A DNA stretch of 64,000 nt. Origin: an uncultured Clostridia bacterium. GTDB lineage: Bacteria; Bacillota; Clostridia; Christensenellales; UBA1750. Both the position numbers and the translations under genes were made by a program. Location: positions 30,527 to 94,526 of the forward strand of contig CANQPP010000003.1 of the NCBI GenBank assembly GCA_947625765.1, in the 5' to 3' direction. Shown in pieces: positions 62,075 to 64,000 of the stretch. The notes under the pieces are model-generated. The model did no database searches. It was given only the letters and a program-made list of their open reading frames with translations, and was not told the origin of the DNA. Each line of letters begins with the position of its first letter. Within the stretch, counting starts at the first letter, position 1.

Positions 62075-63811
62075 TTATCCCTCGATGGCTGCCCGCCGGG
62101 TGTTGGCCCGGTAGATCCGCTCGTAGATCGCGGGCGCGAACTTGGGGCTGCGGTCGTAGTTGACCAGGCCGTTCTGCTCCTGCTCGATGTTGGTCAGCTG
62201 CGTGTAGCAGTAGGCGCAGACCGCGGGGCTGTCCAGAAGGGCGGCGGTCAGCCCCTCGAAGCGCTGGGCGAACTCCTCCTCGCTCTTGGGCGCCTGCCCG
62301 TAGCCCCAGCCGTCGCTGCGGCCGGGGGCCCACCACGCGCCGCCGAACTCGCTGACGAAGAAGGGCTGCCCCTCGTGCTTCTGCCGCTTGGGGAAGGTCT
62401 CGTGGACCTGCCCCGGCTCCAGCGCGCCGTAGCGCGCCTGGTAGAGCTCCACGTCCTGCTCGTAGTCGTGCACGTCGTACACGTCTGTCTGCACGTGGAA
62501 GTTGCCGGAGGTGTCGATCACCGGCCGCGTGGGGTCCATGGCCTTGGTGGCCAGGTACACGCTGCGCAGCACCTCGTCGTCCTGCTTGCGGCCGTCCACG
62601 TCCCAGGTCTCGTTGAAGGGGCACCAGCCCACGATGCTGGGGTGGTTGATGTCCCGCTCCACGACCTCCAGCCACTCGGGCAGGAAGTGGTACAGCGCCT
62701 CCGGCCGGCTGTGATCCAGTCCCCAGCTGGCCTGCTCGCCCCAGACCAGATAGCCCAGGCGGTCGGCCCAGTAGAGGAAGCGCTCCTCGAACACCTTCTG
62801 GTGCAGGCGCGCGCCGTTAAAGCCCAGGCTCATAGAAAGTTCGATGTCCCCGCGCAGCTTTTCGTCGCTGGGCGCGGTGTAGATGCCGTCGGGGTAGAAG
62901 CCCTGGTCCAGCACCAGCCGCTGGAACACGGGCCTGCCGTTTAAGCAGATCGCCCCGTCCTTGAGCTCCACGCTGCGCAGGCCCACGTAGGAGGAAACGC
63001 GGTCCTGCACGCGGCCCGCCGCGTCCTCCAGGGTCAGCTCCAGGTCGTAGAGGTTGGGCTGGCCCACGTCCCAGAGGCGCAGCTTCTCCTTCGGCACCCG
63101 CAGCTGCAGCTGGTTGCTGCCGGCGTTCGCGGGCGTAGTGTCCTCCGCGACCTCCTCGCCGCGGAAGCGCAGGCAGGCGCGCAGGCTGGCGGCCCCGCTC
63201 CCGTTCACCTTCACCTGCAGGTTCACGCGGCCGTACATGTCCGCGGTCACGCGCAGGCCCTGCATGTATGTCTCGGGCACAAATTCCAGCCAGACGCTCT
63301 GCCAGATGCCCGTGGTGCGGGTGTAATCACAGTTGTGGGAGAAATATTCCGCCGACTGCTTGCCCCGGGGCTGACGGCTGCCGCGCAGGTCGTCTATGCA
63401 CTGCACGGTCAGAGTGTTTTCCCCCTCGTGCAGCTTGTCCGTGATGTCGAAGCCGAAGGAGGAATAGCCGCCCCTGTGCGCGCCCGCCTCGCAGCCGTTG
63501 ACAAAGACGTGGGTCTCGTAGTCCGCCGCGCCGAAGTGCAGAAGCACGCGGCCGTCCAAACACGCCTTTTCGATCTGCACCCTGCGGCGGTACCAGACGC
63601 AGGCCATAAAGTCCTTATTCTGAACGCCGGACAGGGAAGATTCGGGGCAGAAGGGCACCTGGATCGTCCGCTCGAAGGCGACGTCCTCCTTGGCGAGGCC
63701 GCGCGCCAGGCCGCTCACGCCCTGGTCGATGGCAAAGTCCCACTGACCGTTCAAGCACTGCCAGCTCTCCCTTTCAAACTGGGGTCTTGGGTGTTCCGCT
63801 CTTGGGATCAT
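62075..63811 (-). CDS. GH2 glycoside hydrolase (beta-galactosidase/beta-glucuronidase type)
   Basis: This 578-residue enzyme has sugar-binding and Ig-like N-terminal domains and a TIM barrel with the acid/base Glu in WCPFNETWD and the nucleophile Glu in FFVSEFGGA. It lacks the long C-terminus of LacZ and is closest in length to beta-glucuronidase-like GH2 enzymes; the exact sugar cannot be told. No signal peptide. The start at 63811 has AAAGAGGTAG upstream. Confidence 0.9.
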   Translation of the reverse strand: MIPRAEHPRPQFERESWQCLNGQWDFAIDQGVSGLARGLAKEDVAFERTIQVPFCPESSLSGVQNKDFMACVWYRRRVQIEKACLDGRVLLHFGAADYETHVFVNGCEAGAHRGGYSSFGFDITDKLHEGENTLTVQCIDDLRGSRQPRGKQSAEYFSHNCDYTRTTGIWQSVWLEFVPETYMQGLRVTADMYGRVNLQVKVNGSGAASLRACLRFRGEEVAEDTTPANAGSNQLQLRVPKEKLRLWDVGQPNLYDLELTLEDAAGRVQDRVSSYVGLRSVELKDGAICLNGRPVFQRLVLDQGFYPDGIYTAPSDEKLRGDIELSMSLGFNGARLHQKVFEERFLYWADRLGYLVWGEQASWGLDHSRPEALYHFLPEWLEVVERDINHPSIVGWCPFNETWDVDGRKQDDEVLRSVYLATKAMDPTRPVIDTSGNFHVQTDVYDVHDYEQDVELYQARYGALEPGQVHETFPKRQKHEGQPFFVSEFGGAWWAPGRSDGWGYGQAPKSEEEFAQRFEGLTAALLDSPAVCAYCYTQLTNIEQEQNGLVNYDRSPKFAPAIYERIYRANTRRAAIEG

Positions 63812-63849
63812 ACGCTTTTCTACCTCTTTTTCGTCTTTTTTGAGTCACG

Positions 63850-63892
63850 CCAAGGGCCTGGCCCCACTAAGGGGGTCAGGCCCTTTCAACGG
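63850..63892 (-). terminator. Terminator-like hairpin after tuf
   Basis: AAAGGGCCTGACCCCC pairs with its near-complement, downstream of tuf on the reverse strand. The T-tail is weak. Confidence 0.6.
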
Positions 63893-63901
63893 CTGTTTGT
63901 T

Positions 63902-64000
63902 TTACTCGATGATGGAAGCCACAACGCCGGAACCCACCGTGCGGCCGCCCTCGCGGATAGCGAAGCGCAGGCCTTCCTCGATGGCGATGGGGTTGATCAG
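63902..64000 (-). CDS. tuf: Elongation factor Tu, C-terminal end only
   Basis: The last 32 codons of EF-Tu are present ([20 protein letters not shown] followed by VVASIIE and the stop), the conserved end of domain 3. The rest lies beyond the right edge. EF-Tu brings aminoacyl-tRNA to the ribosome. Confidence 0.97.
   Translation of the reverse strand: MINPIAIEEGLRFAIREGGRTVGSGVVASIIE

Overview
The window reads as a chromosome segment of a GC-rich, strictly anaerobic, spore-forming member of the Clostridia. Sporulation is indicated by an intact sigK, sigH, a small DUF3787-like protein and a CotJC-like manganese catalase. Anaerobiosis is indicated by the [FeFe]-hydrogenase maturases HydG and HydF with a TM1266-type regulator, a ferredoxin-like protein and FeoAB. 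Three glycoside hydrolase family 2 genes and a KDG kinase suggest a carbohydrate-degrading, probably gut-associated, life; this is inference. The order mrnC-thyX-rlmB-rae1-sigH and the tuf end at the right edge fit Firmicutes.

Layout. 1-4.8 kb: an M1 peptidase (cut by the window edge), a DnaD/DnaC primosome pair and sigK. 5-8.7 kb: a ferredoxin-like protein and a LacZ-type GH2. 8.9-13.3 kb: a lysine-riboswitch-controlled operon dapA, dapB-ACT fusion, MFS transporter, VanZ-like protein. 13.4-16.2 kb: small housekeeping genes (GNAT, Nif3-like, Ogt, YbjQ-like). 16.3-18.1 kb: a gene-free array of about 11 hairpin repeats separated by two classes of repeated spacer, ending at tRNA-Arg. 18.3-20.6 kb: a GH2 gene broken by a frameshift. 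20.75-22.7 kb: an AT-rich island with a compact five-gene operon (two Cys-rich proteins, a 14-residue-repeat protein, a small membrane protein and a JAMM peptidase). 22.7-27.4 kb: PadR/DUF2812 divergent from a four-gene ABC exporter. 27.5-34.1 kb: redox and flavin genes under OhrR-type MarR and TetR regulators, hydrolases and an HMA protein. 35.5-42 kb: the hydrogenase maturation genes and the sigH cluster. 42-47.7 kb: YugP-type protease, NiaR, an O-acetylation pair (MBOAT plus DHHW) and an AT-rich CPBP protease. 47.7-55.6 kb: transport, alcohol dehydrogenase, KDG kinase, tRNA-Thr, Nfo and Mn catalase. 55.7-61 kb: FeoAB, a HAD phosphatase, a DUF2089 regulator with an octapeptide-repeat protein, and a sigma/anti-sigma pair whose sigma gene carries a frameshift. 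62-64 kb: a third GH2 and the end of tuf.

The most unusual items are the five-gene JAMM operon with a cysteine module shared between its first and last genes, the hairpin-repeat array next to tRNA-Arg, the DapB-ACT fusion behind a lysine riboswitch, and the period-8 repeat protein paired with a DUF2089 regulator. Three apparent single-base frameshifts (about 8985-9000, 18928-18931 and 60896-60898) are either real lesions or sequencing errors and should be checked against reads. All family assignments come from reading motifs by eye; no search was run.
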